Source of the DNA: Streptomyces sp. AM 4-1-1 | Lineage (GTDB): Bacteria > Actinomycetota > Actinomycetes > Streptomycetales > Streptomycetaceae | Length of the DNA: 64,000 bases | NCBI RefSeq assembly: GCF_029167625.1 | Contig: NZ_CP119145.1 | Span: forward strand, 4,278,001-4,342,000 | Reading direction: 5' to 3' | Made by a program: the position numbers and the translations under genes | Notes under the pieces: model-generated | Told to the model about the DNA's origin: nothing | The model's input: the letters and a program-made list of their open reading frames with translations, nothing else | The model's database searches: none | Shown: piece by piece, positions 7,449 through 15,997 of the stretch | Layout of the letters: each line of letters begins with the position of its first letter | Position numbering within the stretch: position 1 is the stretch's first letter

Positions 7449-8848
7449 CAGGGCAGCAGTTCGACCTCGCAGGGATCGGCGATTTGCTGCGCCGTGTCGA
7501 GGAGGTGCACCCCTCACAAGGCGATGACCACCTCACGCTGGACGCTCTCGTGGAGCGCTTCGCGGCGCTGCCGGCCGAGCCCGGATCGGTCGTCGTGATC
7601 TCGCTGCCCAACAGTGCCCGGCTCCTGCGCATGTTCTTCGCGGTCTCCCTCGCCGGGCACACGCCGGTGCTGCTCGCCCCGTCGACACCGCCGTCCAGAG
7701 TGCTGGGCATCTCCCGGCACCTGGGCGCGTACGCCCTCGTCCGGACCTGTGTCAGGCCGGTGGACTACGGCACGGGCCAGGTCACCCCGATCGACGGCGT
7801 GGACCTCGCGCTCTTCGACGACTGGCCGCACCGGCGGCACGACCCGGGGCACGTCATCCTGATGACGTCGGGTACCTCCGGCATGGCCACCGGATGCCTG
7901 CACAGCGTGGACTCACTGCTGCGCAACGCCCGGCGGCACGTCGCCTCGATCGGCCAGCGGGAGCAGGACGCCGTGCTGGTCGGCCTGCCGGTGTTCTACT
8001 CCTTCGGACTGGTGGCGCAGGTGCTGGGCAGCCTGGTCTCGGGATCACCGCTGATTCTCGCGGGCCCGCCGTTCTCCGTCGCCGACTACGCCGACACCAT
8101 CAGCCGTTACGGAGTCGGCGTCTCCGCCCTGACCCCGATCCAGGCGAAGTCGATCGTGGGGGTGGGCGAGGAACTGCCCGATCCCCTGCGGATTCTGAGC
8201 ATCGGCGGCCAGGCACTCGACCCCAGCTATGTGTCCCGGCTGGTGAAGAGCAACCCCGGACTGAACCTGTATCTGACCTACGGCCTGACCGAGGCCGGCC
8301 CCCGGGTCTCCACGCTCGCGGCCCACCGTGAACACCCCGACCGCTACCACTCGGTGGGGCTGCCCATGGACGGCGTCGAGGTGCTGACCCGTGAGTCGAG
8401 CGAATACGGCGAGCGTGAACTGCTGGTGCGTTCGGACACCGTCTACCGACAGCGGGTGGGGGACATCCCGCTGTCGAAGCGCGGAGAGCTGATCGAGCCG
8501 GGGCTGCTCGCCACCGGTGACATGGGCTACGTCGACGACGACGGCTATGTGTACGTCAGCAGCCGGCTCTCGGACTTCGCCATGGTCAGGGGCGAGAAGG
8601 TGTCGCTGGCGACGGTGCGCAAGGCGGCCGAGTCGCTGCCCTGCGTGGTACGGGCCGCGGCGCGGGTGGTGAGCGACGGCGCGGGCGACGACGAGTACGC
8701 CAAGGTCGGACTCGACATCTACGTCAACGACTTCGACGTGCCCTCCGAGGCCGATGTGCGGCGGTCGCTGCGGACACTGCTGACCCGCAGCGAACGTCCC
8801 GTCGAGGTACGCATCCACCCGCTGCGGTCCGGCGAGTTCCACAAGTGA
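7445..8848 (+). CDS. acyl-AMP ligase / acyl-CoA synthetase (ANL superfamily)
   Basis: A 467-residue adenylate-forming enzyme that would activate a carboxylic acid with ATP and pass it to CoA or a carrier protein. The phosphate loop is MTSGTSGMATGC (about residue 140). The A5-type motif LTYGLTEAGPR and the hinge motif ATGDMGYVDDDGYVY are present. The last residue is a lysine (LRSGEFHK), the place of the catalytic C-terminal lysine, so the protein ends immediately after it. It starts at ATG 7445 inside ATGA, preceded by a strong GAGGGGGAG. Within the operon it probably loads the starter or side-chain acid used by the ketosynthase. The substrate cannot be assigned; it resembles benzoate-CoA ligase-like enzymes more than NRPS adenylation domains. 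Confidence 0.85.
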   Translation: MTGQQFDLAGIGDLLRRVEEVHPSQGDDHLTLDALVERFAALPAEPGSVVVISLPNSARLLRMFFAVSLAGHTPVLLAPSTPPSRVLGISRHLGAYALVRTCVRPVDYGTGQVTPIDGVDLALFDDWPHRRHDPGHVILMTSGTSGMATGCLHSVDSLLRNARRHVASIGQREQDAVLVGLPVFYSFGLVAQVLGSLVSGSPLILAGPPFSVADYADTISRYGVGVSALTPIQAKSIVGVGEELPDPLRILSIGGQALDPSYVSRLVKSNPGLNLYLTYGLTEAGPRVSTLAAHREHPDRYHSVGLPMDGVEVLTRESSEYGERELLVRSDTVYRQRVGDIPLSKRGELIEPGLLATGDMGYVDDDGYVYVSSRLSDFAMVRGEKVSLATVRKAAESLPCVVRAAARVVSDGAGDDEYAKVGLDIYVNDFDVPSEADVRRSLRTLLTRSERPVEVRIHPLRSGEFHK

Positions 8849-9588
8849 CGCCGCCCGATCAGGTGGCCGGTCACGGGGGCGAACCCCTCACGCTGTACTG
8901 CGTACCGCACGCGGGGGGCTCGGCCCGGACCTTCCTGCGCTGGCGCCGGGAGATGCCGGCGGCGGTCCGGGTGGTACCGCTGGAGATCGCGGGCAGGGGC
9001 CGCCGGACGCGCGAGCCCCGGCACGCGAGTCTTCAGGAGGCCGCGCGCCGTCTCGCCGACGGCATCGTGCCGAACGGGCGGTACGCGATCCTGGGCCACA
9101 GCATGGGCGGGCTCATCGCACATGAACTGGCCCGGCTGCTGACGGACCGGGGCGACGCCCCGGAGTTCCTGGTGGTGGCCGCGACCAGACCCTGTCATCT
9201 GCTCACACCGGAGCTGCACGCGCCCCTGCTGGACCTGCCGGACGACAGGCTGCTGGAGACACTGGCGGAAGGCGGCACGATCCCCGAGGAGTTGCTGCGC
9301 TCCCCGATGAGGCAGCTCTTCGTCCCGGTGATCCGGGGCGATCTGGAGCTGATCGCCGGCTACCGGCCCGACCTCGAAGCGGAGCCGCTGCCGGTCGAGT
9401 TGACGGCCTGGTACGGGACCGAGGACCCCGCCACCCCGGGGGACGTCATGGCCGGCTGGCAGCGCCACACCCGGCGGCCCTGCCGCGTCGAGGCGTTCCC
9501 CGGCGGGCACTTCTTCCTCCACGAGCACCTGGAGCACGTCACCGCGCGCCTCGTCGAGCTGGCCGCGACGGGCGTGAACGCCATGTAG
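8845..9588 (+). CDS. type II thioesterase (alpha/beta hydrolase)
   Basis: A 247-residue discrete thioesterase of the kind that clears mis-primed or stalled carrier proteins in NRPS/PKS pathways. Nucleophile motif ILGHSMGGLIAHE (Ser86), an early CVPHAGGSA oxyanion-hole loop and a late FPGGHFFLHEH with the catalytic histidine are all present. It starts at a GTG overlapping the TGA of the ligase gene (GTGA), so it is coupled and is the last gene of this operon. A strong hairpin follows at 9647-9682. A second type II thioesterase lies at 28974-29723 and presumably serves the other NRPS. Confidence 0.92.
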   Translation: MTPPDQVAGHGGEPLTLYCVPHAGGSARTFLRWRREMPAAVRVVPLEIAGRGRRTREPRHASLQEAARRLADGIVPNGRYAILGHSMGGLIAHELARLLTDRGDAPEFLVVAATRPCHLLTPELHAPLLDLPDDRLLETLAEGGTIPEELLRSPMRQLFVPVIRGDLELIAGYRPDLEAEPLPVELTAWYGTEDPATPGDVMAGWQRHTRRPCRVEAFPGGHFFLHEHLEHVTARLVELAATGVNAM

Positions 9589-9646
9589 TGCCGCGGCCGG
9601 GCCGGTACGGCCACCGGCCGTGGCGTCGTCCGGCCCATGGCGACGC

Positions 9647-9682
9647 GGGGGTGGTCACCGGGAGGACCCGGTGACCACCCCC
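9647..9682. terminator. bidirectional hairpin between convergent operons
   Basis: A perfect 16-base stem (GGGGGTGGTCACCGGG and its reverse complement) around the loop AGGA lies between the rightward thioesterase gene and the leftward dioxygenase gene. There is no U-tract, which is usual for actinobacterial terminators. The position suits termination of both transcripts. Confidence 0.75.
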
Positions 9683-9728
9683 ACGCCGTCGTGCCGCGGA
9701 GGGACCCGCGGAAGGGCTCAGCGAAGGG

Positions 9729-10577
9729 TCATCCCGTCACGGGGCAGCCCGAGCCCCTGACGGCCTCGCCGTCCACCGGGCCGTCGTGCCGGGTCCCGAG
9801 CGCCCAGTACGTCTGCTCCGCGGCCCGCCACAACTCCGGGAACAGGGCGAAGTCGGACCGGGACTCCATCGTCGACACCGAGCGGCCGCCCAGGCTGCGC
9901 GGGAGGTCCGTCTGCTCGTTGTCGTGCCGCAGACCGGGCTGACCGCCCAACTGGGCCCAGACCATGATCAGATGGCTCTTCTTCCAGCCGAGCACGCTGG
10001 AGTCGAACCGCAGCATCGCCTTCCACACCAGGGCGAGGGATTGTGCCTGCTGGGAGCTCTTCTCGCTGTCGGCCGCGTCGTTCTGGACACTGATCAGTTC
10101 GGCCGCCGTGCACCCGGCGCGATCCATCGCCTGCTCGAAGGACTTCCAGAGCGGACGGGCGACGCGGCGGAGATTGCGGTACCCGGGGGAGTCGAGACCG
10201 GTGGCGTCCTCCGGCAGCGAGTTGCGCATCATCAACAGGCTGTGCTGCGGCAGATGGTCGGAGAGCATGCGCACCGCGTTGATGGTGATCTCGCTCAGCT
10301 CACGCGATCGTTCAAGCAGCCGCACGGCCTGCTGGCAGCGGTCGTTGTCCAGGTGCTCCTTCACCCGACGCAGCTCGTAGTGGATCTGCACCCACGCGTA
10401 CTCGCTGATGAGGTGCGTGACCTGGAAGAACCGCTGGTCGGGGTGGTCCGTCTCACTCTCGGGTACCAGGGCGGACAGCGCCTGGGTCAGATTGAGGACG
10501 CTCTCGTAGTTGCTTCCCCTGTCGAATTCGTACACCAGCTGCGAGTTGACTTCGTCCGGATTCAGTGAACGCTTCAC
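9729..10577 (-). CDS. tryptophan 2,3-dioxygenase-superfamily heme protein (MarE-like)
   Basis: A 282-residue, mainly helical protein with the pattern of the tryptophan 2,3-dioxygenase superfamily: QVTHLISEYAWVQIHYELRRVKEHL near residue 55, an SLPEDATGLDSPGYRNL loop, and WKKSHLIMVWAQLGG near residue 199, where a histidine could be the heme ligand. The canonical GTGGTSG substrate loop after that helix is replaced by a different sequence (about residues 214-232), so it may not open the indole ring. In the maremycin pathway a homolog, MarE, oxidises beta-methyltryptophan to an oxindole. The neighbouring methyltransferase, aminotransferase and cupin genes match that pathway. It is the last gene of the leftward operon and ends facing the shared terminator. 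Family fairly sure, reaction inferred from context. Confidence 0.7.
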   Translation of the reverse strand: MKRSLNPDEVNSQLVYEFDRGSNYESVLNLTQALSALVPESETDHPDQRFFQVTHLISEYAWVQIHYELRRVKEHLDNDRCQQAVRLLERSRELSEITINAVRMLSDHLPQHSLLMMRNSLPEDATGLDSPGYRNLRRVARPLWKSFEQAMDRAGCTAAELISVQNDAADSEKSSQQAQSLALVWKAMLRFDSSVLGWKKSHLIMVWAQLGGQPGLRHDNEQTDLPRSLGGRSVSTMESRSDFALFPELWRAAEQTYWALGTRHDGPVDGEAVRGSGCPVTG

Positions 10578-10658
10578 GGTGCTCCCTGTCGCTCTCTTCC
10601 GCTGCCTGGCGGCGGACGGCCGACGGCCCGGTGACGTCGGGCCGTCCGTACGGATCGC

Positions 10659-11678
10659 TCAAGACCGGACGGTGAATTCGAGCAGCCACATGCCCGGGGT
10701 CTCGAAGCGGAGGGTGTCGGTCAGCTCCATGCCGACCTCGGCACCGAGGCCGCGGTAGTCCTCGACGCTGCGCTCACGCGCGCCGAGCAGGACGAGCATC
10801 AGCAGATCCGCGTAACTGGCCATCACCGGGTCCTTGCCGCTGTCGACCATCCGCTCGACGATGAGCACCCGGCCGCCGGGGCCGGCCGCCTCGACGAGGC
10901 GGGCCATGATCTTCTCGGCGTCGGCATCGCTCCAGTTGTGGAGCGTGTTGGCGATCAGATAGACGTCACCGCCGGTGGTGATCGGCTCGAAGAAGCTGCC
11001 GCCGACCAGGTCACAGCGGTCGGCGACCGGAGCCAGCGTCTCCTTGGCCTGCTCGACGACGTGCTCCAGCTCGAACAGCGTGCCGCGCATCTCCGGATGT
11101 GCGGCCAGCAGCGGGGCCAACAGGGCGCCCTTGCCGCCACCGACGTCGACGACGTGCTTGACCGACGCCCAGTCGTAGATCCTGACGAACTCGGGCACCA
11201 TGCGGTTCACGGTGCGGGTGAGGCCGTCGTTGAACGACTTGTCCAGCTCGGGGCGCGCCCTCAGGTCGTCCCAGAAGTCGGCGCCGTACACCTTCTCGTA
11301 GACCGGCCTGCCGGTGCGCACGGCGGTCAGCAGCTCGGCGATGGCCGGCTCGAAGCGGGCCTCGATCTCCCGGGCCGGGTCCTCCAGGTCCAGCCAGCGC
11401 TGAAGGGTGCTGGGATGGTCGGAGCCGATGACCCGGCCGACCTCGGTCACCGCGTAGGTGCCCGAGTCCTCGGTGAACAGGCCGAGGAGCGTGAGGTACC
11501 GCATCACGCGGCCCAGCGCCTGCTCGTCGGCGCCGGTCCGCTCCGCCATGGCCTTGGGCGTGTTGTGGCCGGCCTCGACGAGGTCCGGCAGGCGCAGCGT
11601 GGCTGCCACCCGTACGGCGGTGGGGGTGAACTCGGAGGCCAGCGCGAGGATCGTGTTCAGGGGGTCCTGACGGAACAC
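10659..11678 (-). CDS. SAM-dependent O/N-methyltransferase (acetylserotonin O-methyltransferase family)
   Basis: A 339-residue class I methyltransferase with the two-domain layout of plant and actinobacterial small-molecule O-methyltransferases: an N-terminal winged-helix dimerisation domain (about 15-85) and a C-terminal Rossmann domain with the SAM loop VVDVGGGKG (residues 176-184). A catalytic-region LHNWSDADAEK has His247 as the likely base. Translation starts at GTG 11678 with AAGGAG six bases upstream; the nearby ATG at 11683 is in another frame. It lies in the operon that makes a methylated tryptophan. It could place the N-methyl group found on maremycin-type oxindoles, although an O-methyl transfer is equally possible from sequence. 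Confidence 0.85.
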   Translation of the reverse strand: MFRQDPLNTILALASEFTPTAVRVAATLRLPDLVEAGHNTPKAMAERTGADEQALGRVMRYLTLLGLFTEDSGTYAVTEVGRVIGSDHPSTLQRWLDLEDPAREIEARFEPAIAELLTAVRTGRPVYEKVYGADFWDDLRARPELDKSFNDGLTRTVNRMVPEFVRIYDWASVKHVVDVGGGKGALLAPLLAAHPEMRGTLFELEHVVEQAKETLAPVADRCDLVGGSFFEPITTGGDVYLIANTLHNWSDADAEKIMARLVEAAGPGGRVLIVERMVDSGKDPVMASYADLLMLVLLGARERSVEDYRGLGAEVGMELTDTLRFETPGMWLLEFTVRS

Positions 11679-11730
11679 GTCATGCTCCTTGTGTTGTCCG
11701 GGTGGGCGGCGGCTCGGGGACTCGGAGTGC

Positions 11731-12798
11731 TCAGCCGAGTGGGTCGACGCTGTCCAACGCGTCGAGCAGTGACGTCAGTTCGTCGCGGGTGCCGAGGGAG
11801 ACCCGGAGATACCCGGGGAACCCGAACAGCGCGGCGCTGCGCACGAGAATCCCGTGCTCGGCGGCGAGCCGGTCCTGGGCGAGGGAAGGGTCCCGCACCT
11901 GGACGGCGACGAAGTTGGTCGAGGAGGGGAGGTGGCCGCGCCCGAGCCGGTCCAGCTCTCCGGTGAACCAGGCCCGTTGCGACTCGTTGGCCCGGCGCGT
12001 CCGTTCGAGGAACTCGGAGTCCCCGAGTGCGGAGGTCGCCGCGGCCTGGGCGATCCGGTTCACGCTGAAGGGCAGCGTGCGCAGGGTCTCCTTGAGTTCG
12101 GCGATCAACTCCGGCGCCCCGAGGGCGTACCCGATCCGCAGCGAGGCCAGCCCGTACGCCTTGGAGAAGGTGCGCAGCACCACGATCGGTGCCCCGCGGT
12201 CGAGCCAGTCGCGGGCCTGGGGGGTTCCCGGATCGGCGAAGTCCATGTACGCCTCGTCGAACACCAGGGGTACCCCGCCGGCCTCCGACGCCTTCACCAG
12301 GGTGGTCAGATCGTCGGCGGACAGCACCGAGCCGCTGGGATTGTGCGGGTTGCACACGTAGCCGATGCCGTGGTCGGGCAACCGGTCGGCGAATCCGCCC
12401 ACGTCCATCCCGGTGCCGACGAGCGGCACCGCGGTGTGCGAGCGGCCGATCCGGTTCAGCGAGGCCGGGTATCCGGGGAACGTGCCGGCGTGGACGAGTC
12501 CGGGCCGGCCGCGGTCGCCCAGGGTCAGGGCCGTCGCGAGGACGAGTTCGTCGCTGCCGTTCGCGACGGCGATCCGGTCCGGGGAGATCGCCCAGTGCGC
12601 GGAGAGCGCCGCCACCAGGGCGTCCCGCTCGGGCGCCGGATACAGGTTGATGCGCCGCAGTTCCCGTTCGGCGGCCTGGACCGCCGACGGGCTGGCGCCG
12701 TACGGGCTCTCGCTCAGGTGCAGGCGGATGAGGGTGTCGGCGCCGGGAATGGTGGCGTTGTAGGCGTTCTTCCCCCGTGTGGCCGGTGCCTCGCTCAC
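11731..12798 (-). CDS. PLP-dependent aminotransferase, class I/II (MarG-like)
   Basis: A 355-residue fold-type I aminotransferase resembling histidinol-phosphate aminotransferase. Visible PLP-site residues are Asn153 in CNPHNPSG, Asp181 and Tyr184 in VFDEAYMDF, and the Schiff-base lysine Lys213 in RTFSKAYGLASLR, with the phosphate-binding arginine Arg221 after it. In beta-methyltryptophan pathways such an enzyme converts tryptophan to indolepyruvate so that C3 can be methylated, then returns the amino group. It starts at GTG overlapping the stop of the cupin gene (GTGA), which ties it to that pathway. Aromatic substrate preference is inferred from neighbours, not from the sequence. Confidence 0.85.
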   Translation of the reverse strand: MSEAPATRGKNAYNATIPGADTLIRLHLSESPYGASPSAVQAAERELRRINLYPAPERDALVAALSAHWAISPDRIAVANGSDELVLATALTLGDRGRPGLVHAGTFPGYPASLNRIGRSHTAVPLVGTGMDVGGFADRLPDHGIGYVCNPHNPSGSVLSADDLTTLVKASEAGGVPLVFDEAYMDFADPGTPQARDWLDRGAPIVVLRTFSKAYGLASLRIGYALGAPELIAELKETLRTLPFSVNRIAQAAATSALGDSEFLERTRRANESQRAWFTGELDRLGRGHLPSSTNFVAVQVRDPSLAQDRLAAEHGILVRSAALFGFPGYLRVSLGTRDELTSLLDALDSVDPLG

Positions 12799-13175
12799 AC
12801 GCGGTCCCCGACCAGGACGCCGAAGCAGTAGCTGCCGACCTCGGCTTCGAGGGTCAGGAAGCAGTGTTCGGCGCCGGCCGGAATGCGCATGACGGAGGGG
12901 GAGCTCAGCTCGTGCCGTTCGCCGTCGAGCAGGACCTCGATGCGGGCGCCGCCCTTGTTGGGTGAGACCAGCATGTAGATCTCGTCCACCTCGTGGGTGT
13001 GCGGCGCGGCGACCGGCTTCCCCACCAGGACGCTGAGTTCGCCGCCGGCGAGCTGCACCGGCAGTCCCCCGAACATGTCCGAGGTCAGGTAGAACGGCGC
13101 GGGCTGGTGGTGACCCGCGACCGCGAGCGGGATCGGCAGCTGGTCGATGATCTCGGCCTTGCGTGTCTCGGCCAT
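12795..13175 (-). CDS. small cupin protein (MarH-like)
   Basis: A 126-residue single-domain cupin. Metal ligands are visible in the first cupin motif as HTHEVDEIY (His59, His61, Glu65) and in the second as AGAEHCF (His104). In maremycin and streptonigrin pathways a small cupin acts together with an aminotransferase and a C-methyltransferase to control the stereochemistry of beta-methyltryptophan, probably by epimerising the methylated indolepyruvate. Here those same two activities flank it directly: the methyltransferase ends 2 bases before and the aminotransferase overlaps its stop codon. Its length and pairing make this assignment plausible. Confidence 0.8.
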   Translation of the reverse strand: MAETRKAEIIDQLPIPLAVAGHHQPAPFYLTSDMFGGLPVQLAGGELSVLVGKPVAAPHTHEVDEIYMLVSPNKGGARIEVLLDGERHELSSPSVMRIPAGAEHCFLTLEAEVGSYCFGVLVGDRV

Positions 13176-13177
13176 GG

Positions 13178-14251
13178 CTACCGCGCCTCCAGGACGAACA
13201 GGTACGTGTGCGGGGCTCCGAAGGGGACGGTGCGGCGGACGGTCATGCCGCCCTTCTCGAACAGGTCCTCGTAGGTCTGGCGGGTGTAGATCGGCACCCC
13301 CATCAGGGCGTGTGCCAGCTCGAAGCCGCTGGAGAAGATCGGCAGGGTGCCGGAGCCGTCGTTCGGCCGGACCGTGGTGTCACCGAGCAGGAAGGTGTGG
13401 GCCTTCGGGAAGGCCGCGCGGAGGGAGGGGATGATCTCGGAGCGCGTGGCGGGGTCGACGAGCAGATCGTGCAGGAACATGAAGCTCATCACGACGTCGA
13501 CCTCTTCGGCGCCCTCGATCCGCTGCTTGCCCGAGATGACGTCGAGTACGTCGGCGCAGACCGGCTTCACCTGGTCGTGCAGGCTGTAGCGGCTCACGGT
13601 CTCCGCGGCCAGTTCGGTGGCCGACTGGCTGATGTCCAGGCCGATTCCGCGGGTACCGGGGCGGGCCTGGACCAGCCGGCACAGACGCTCGGAGATGCCG
13701 CTGCCCAGATCGGCGAGTACGGAGAAGTCGAGCTGGGCGATCTGCTCGTCGAGCAGGTGGCGCATCAGGGCGATGTCGGCCTGCGCCGAGCCGAGGGCCA
13801 CCATGGCCTCGTCGCGGCGTACGTCGTCGCCGAAGCTGCGCTTGCCGCGGGCGATGGGGGCCGCGTTGGCGAAGACGTCGTGGTAGCCGCCGACGCCCCA
13901 GGTGAAGAAGCCGATCATGCGGCGGACATCGCGTCCGTCCTGCGTCAATGCCACCTGGTCGGCCCGTACGGACAGATAGCCGAATGACTCGGCGGAGGAG
14001 ACCAGCGCACGGAACACGGACTCGTCGAGGCCGTTCTGAACGCAGAAGTCTGTGATGTTCAGGCTCTTGGCCTCGTCCAGGCGGGCGAATAAATCGAGGC
14101 GCTCCAGAGCGAAGACGACATTGGTGCTGATGAAGCCGTTGAAAGCCGCATCCGCATTCATGGGCGTTTTCGCCCGGCCCTGCCACTCGGAGGGCAGGGG
14201 TATCTCTGTGCCAGGCTCGCCCACAGATCTGTGAGTGCTCTTCGCGGTCAA
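13178..14251 (-). CDS. SAM-dependent C-methyltransferase (MarF-like)
   Basis: A 357-residue methyltransferase with a helical N-terminal region and a Rossmann domain whose SAM motif is LADLGSGISERL. The later segment VDVVMSFMFLHDLL is the usual post-motif region. The family resembles methyltransferases acting on the beta carbon of aromatic alpha-keto acids; MarF does this to indolepyruvate. TTG 14251 was chosen because AGAGGGA lies 7-8 bases upstream; the in-frame ATG at 14161 (MNADAAF) is an alternative that removes a poorly ordered leader. Codon 54 (14090-14092 read on the minus strand) is TTA, suggesting bldA control. It follows the carrier-protein gene by 34 bases and is followed within 2 bases by the cupin gene. 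Confidence 0.8.
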   Translation of the reverse strand: MTAKSTHRSVGEPGTEIPLPSEWQGRAKTPMNADAAFNGFISTNVVFALERLDLFARLDEAKSLNITDFCVQNGLDESVFRALVSSAESFGYLSVRADQVALTQDGRDVRRMIGFFTWGVGGYHDVFANAAPIARGKRSFGDDVRRDEAMVALGSAQADIALMRHLLDEQIAQLDFSVLADLGSGISERLCRLVQARPGTRGIGLDISQSATELAAETVSRYSLHDQVKPVCADVLDVISGKQRIEGAEEVDVVMSFMFLHDLLVDPATRSEIIPSLRAAFPKAHTFLLGDTTVRPNDGSGTLPIFSSGFELAHALMGVPIYTRQTYEDLFEKGGMTVRRTVPFGAPHTYLFVLEAR

Positions 14252-14285
14252 AGGAAAGTCCCTCTCTCGTCCACTGAAGACAGAG

Positions 14286-14699
14286 CTATTCGGTAGCGGT
14301 CGATGCTTTCGCGATCTCACGTTCCACCGCCGCGGTGAGTTCCCGGACCGTGGGGTTGTCGAATACCAGACGGATGGGAAGGCGCACGCCGGTCTGTTTG
14401 CGCAATTTCATCAGCACCTGGGTGGCCTTCATGGACTGGCCGCCCGCTTCGAAGAACTGTGTGTCGTCGTCGAAGTCCTTGTGGCCCAGGACATCGGCCC
14501 AGACGCGGCGCACGTGCTCGCGGACGTCGCTGCCGACGACAGAGGTGGACCGCCCCGCTGTCGCCGTCTGTTCCGCGGTGGCCGCGCGGCGGGCCCCTTT
14601 CGGCTCGCCGCTCGCGTCGAGAATCATGAGTTCACTTCGCCGCGCCGGCGCATGGCCACCACCGTAGGGCAGGCCAAAACTCCACGTGCGTTCATTCAA
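14286..14699 (-). CDS. stand-alone peptidyl/acyl carrier protein
   Basis: A 137-residue protein with a Ser/Ala-rich leader and a carrier domain in the last 75 residues. The phosphopantetheine site is FFEAGGQSMKATQV. The sequence after it (RLPIRLVFDNPTVREL) is typical of NRPS-type carriers. ATG 14699 has GGGGGA seven bases upstream; an internal ATG at 14626 would give a shorter protein. It is the first gene of the leftward beta-methyltryptophan-like operon, so it may carry tryptophan-derived or cysteine-derived aminoacyl groups from the stand-alone adenylation enzymes. Confidence 0.88.
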   Translation of the reverse strand: MNERTWSFGLPYGGGHAPARRSELMILDASGEPKGARRAATAEQTATAGRSTSVVGSDVREHVRRVWADVLGHKDFDDDTQFFEAGGQSMKATQVLMKLRKQTGVRLPIRLVFDNPTVRELTAAVEREIAKASTATE

Positions 14700-15066
14700 G
14701 ATCCCCCGTCATTCAGACGCCACCGTTCAGCCAGGCCGGCTCTTGTGGCGACGCTGATCTCCGATGTACTGCAACGCGGTCATGTTGCAGGAGGATTAAC
14801 GACTGGTACGGTAGGCGTCCGAGTCCAGATGAGTCAAGGGTTGACCACTCTCGGTTGCTGTGAGGTACAGTCTGGCCGGGGTCGACAGTGCATTGCATTT
14901 CCCCACCTTTCGTTGAAATGGCGTGCTGGATTCACCTCCGTGTGGACTCCCCGAAAGCTCACCGGCCGGTGCGTGAAGATTTCACATTCAACGGCCGTCG
15001 ACCTTCTTTCACCGATTTTCTTTCACTCAGCGGTTGACCAATACTGGAATCCCGACGGGGGATGCG
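14700..15066. promoter_or_regulatory. divergent promoter region with palindromic paired -35 elements
   Basis: This 367-base gap separates the leftward carrier-protein operon from the rightward reductase operon and holds no gene. On the minus strand TTGACT (14832-14837) and TACCGT (14808-14813) are 18 bases apart. On the plus strand TTGACC (14841-14846) and TACAGT (14866-14871) are 19 bases apart. The two -35 boxes abut and form the inverted repeat GTCAAGGGTTGAC (14833-14845). One regulator binding there could control both operons together. Confidence 0.55.
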
Positions 15067-15954
15067 TTGAGGCATGCGATTCTGGGGGCCGGTGGCGTCG
15101 GTCTCGCGCTGGGGGCCTCCCTGGCGAAATCTGGCCAACCGGTCGTCCTGGTCATGACAGATTCCTCGTACGACCGGTATTCCGGCGAGATCACGGTGCG
15201 CGGCGGACTGCGCGACGACTACAAGGTGCCGGTCGAGGCGGTGCGACAACTGTGCGAATCTGTCGATGTACTGTGGGTGACGGTAAAAGCGCCCGCGCTG
15301 ACATCCGCCCTTGAGCGCATCGTCCCCGGTGCCGATGCCACGTCAGTTGTTCCACTGCTCAATGGCATTGGTCATCTGGACACTCTGCGTGCGCGTTTCG
15401 GGCCCTGTCTGCTTCCTGGGACCATCCGAATCGAAGCCGTGCGCTCCGCGCCCGGCGAGGTCACATGGAACTCCCTGTTCGCATCCGTCGAACTGGCTTC
15501 GGAGAAATCGGCGGACGATCCCCGGCTGCCGCCACTGCGCGACGAGCTGGAACGAGCCGGAATCGGCTGTCAATTCGGTGATTCACCACCGGATGTGCTA
15601 TGGCGCAAGCTGATCATCCTGCTGCCGCTGGCCCTGGCCACCACGGCGGCCGACGGCCCGCTCGGCGTCGTGCGCCGCGACCCCGAACTGCTCGCGCTCA
15701 TGCACGCCGTCGTGCCTGAGCTCTGCGCCGTCGCGGCCGCCCAGGGCGTCGCCGTCGACGCGGCGGCGAGCCGGCGGACCCTCGACTCCTTCCCCGGCCG
15801 TACCGACTCGTCGCTGCACCGGGACGTCGCCGGGGGCCGCCCCACCGAACTGACCGCACTCACCGAACCGGTGCTGCGCATCGGCGCCGCGTCCAACATC
15901 GCCACACCGTCGATCAGCAGGCTGACTCAGCACGCCCGCGATGCCTGCGGGTGA
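15067..15954 (+). CDS. ketopantoate-reductase-like NAD(P)-dependent oxidoreductase
   Basis: A 295-residue protein of the ApbA/PanE (2-dehydropantoate 2-reductase) family. The dinucleotide fold starts immediately with HAILGAGGVGLALGASLAKSG, and a VTVKAPALTSALE segment corresponds to the conserved lysine region of the family; a C-terminal helical domain follows. TTG 15067, preceded by GGGGGA, fits the protein start better than TTG 15034, which has no ribosome binding site. It heads the rightward operon (carrier protein, NRPS and downstream genes), so it is more likely to reduce a keto intermediate of the natural product than to make pantothenate. The real substrate is not deducible. Confidence 0.75.
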   Translation: MRHAILGAGGVGLALGASLAKSGQPVVLVMTDSSYDRYSGEITVRGGLRDDYKVPVEAVRQLCESVDVLWVTVKAPALTSALERIVPGADATSVVPLLNGIGHLDTLRARFGPCLLPGTIRIEAVRSAPGEVTWNSLFASVELASEKSADDPRLPPLRDELERAGIGCQFGDSPPDVLWRKLIILLPLALATTAADGPLGVVRRDPELLALMHAVVPELCAVAAAQGVAVDAAASRRTLDSFPGRTDSSLHRDVAGGRPTELTALTEPVLRIGAASNIATPSISRLTQHARDACG

Positions 15955-15997
15955 GCCATCACCCGCGACAGATCCACTCATCGCAACGGAGATGATC

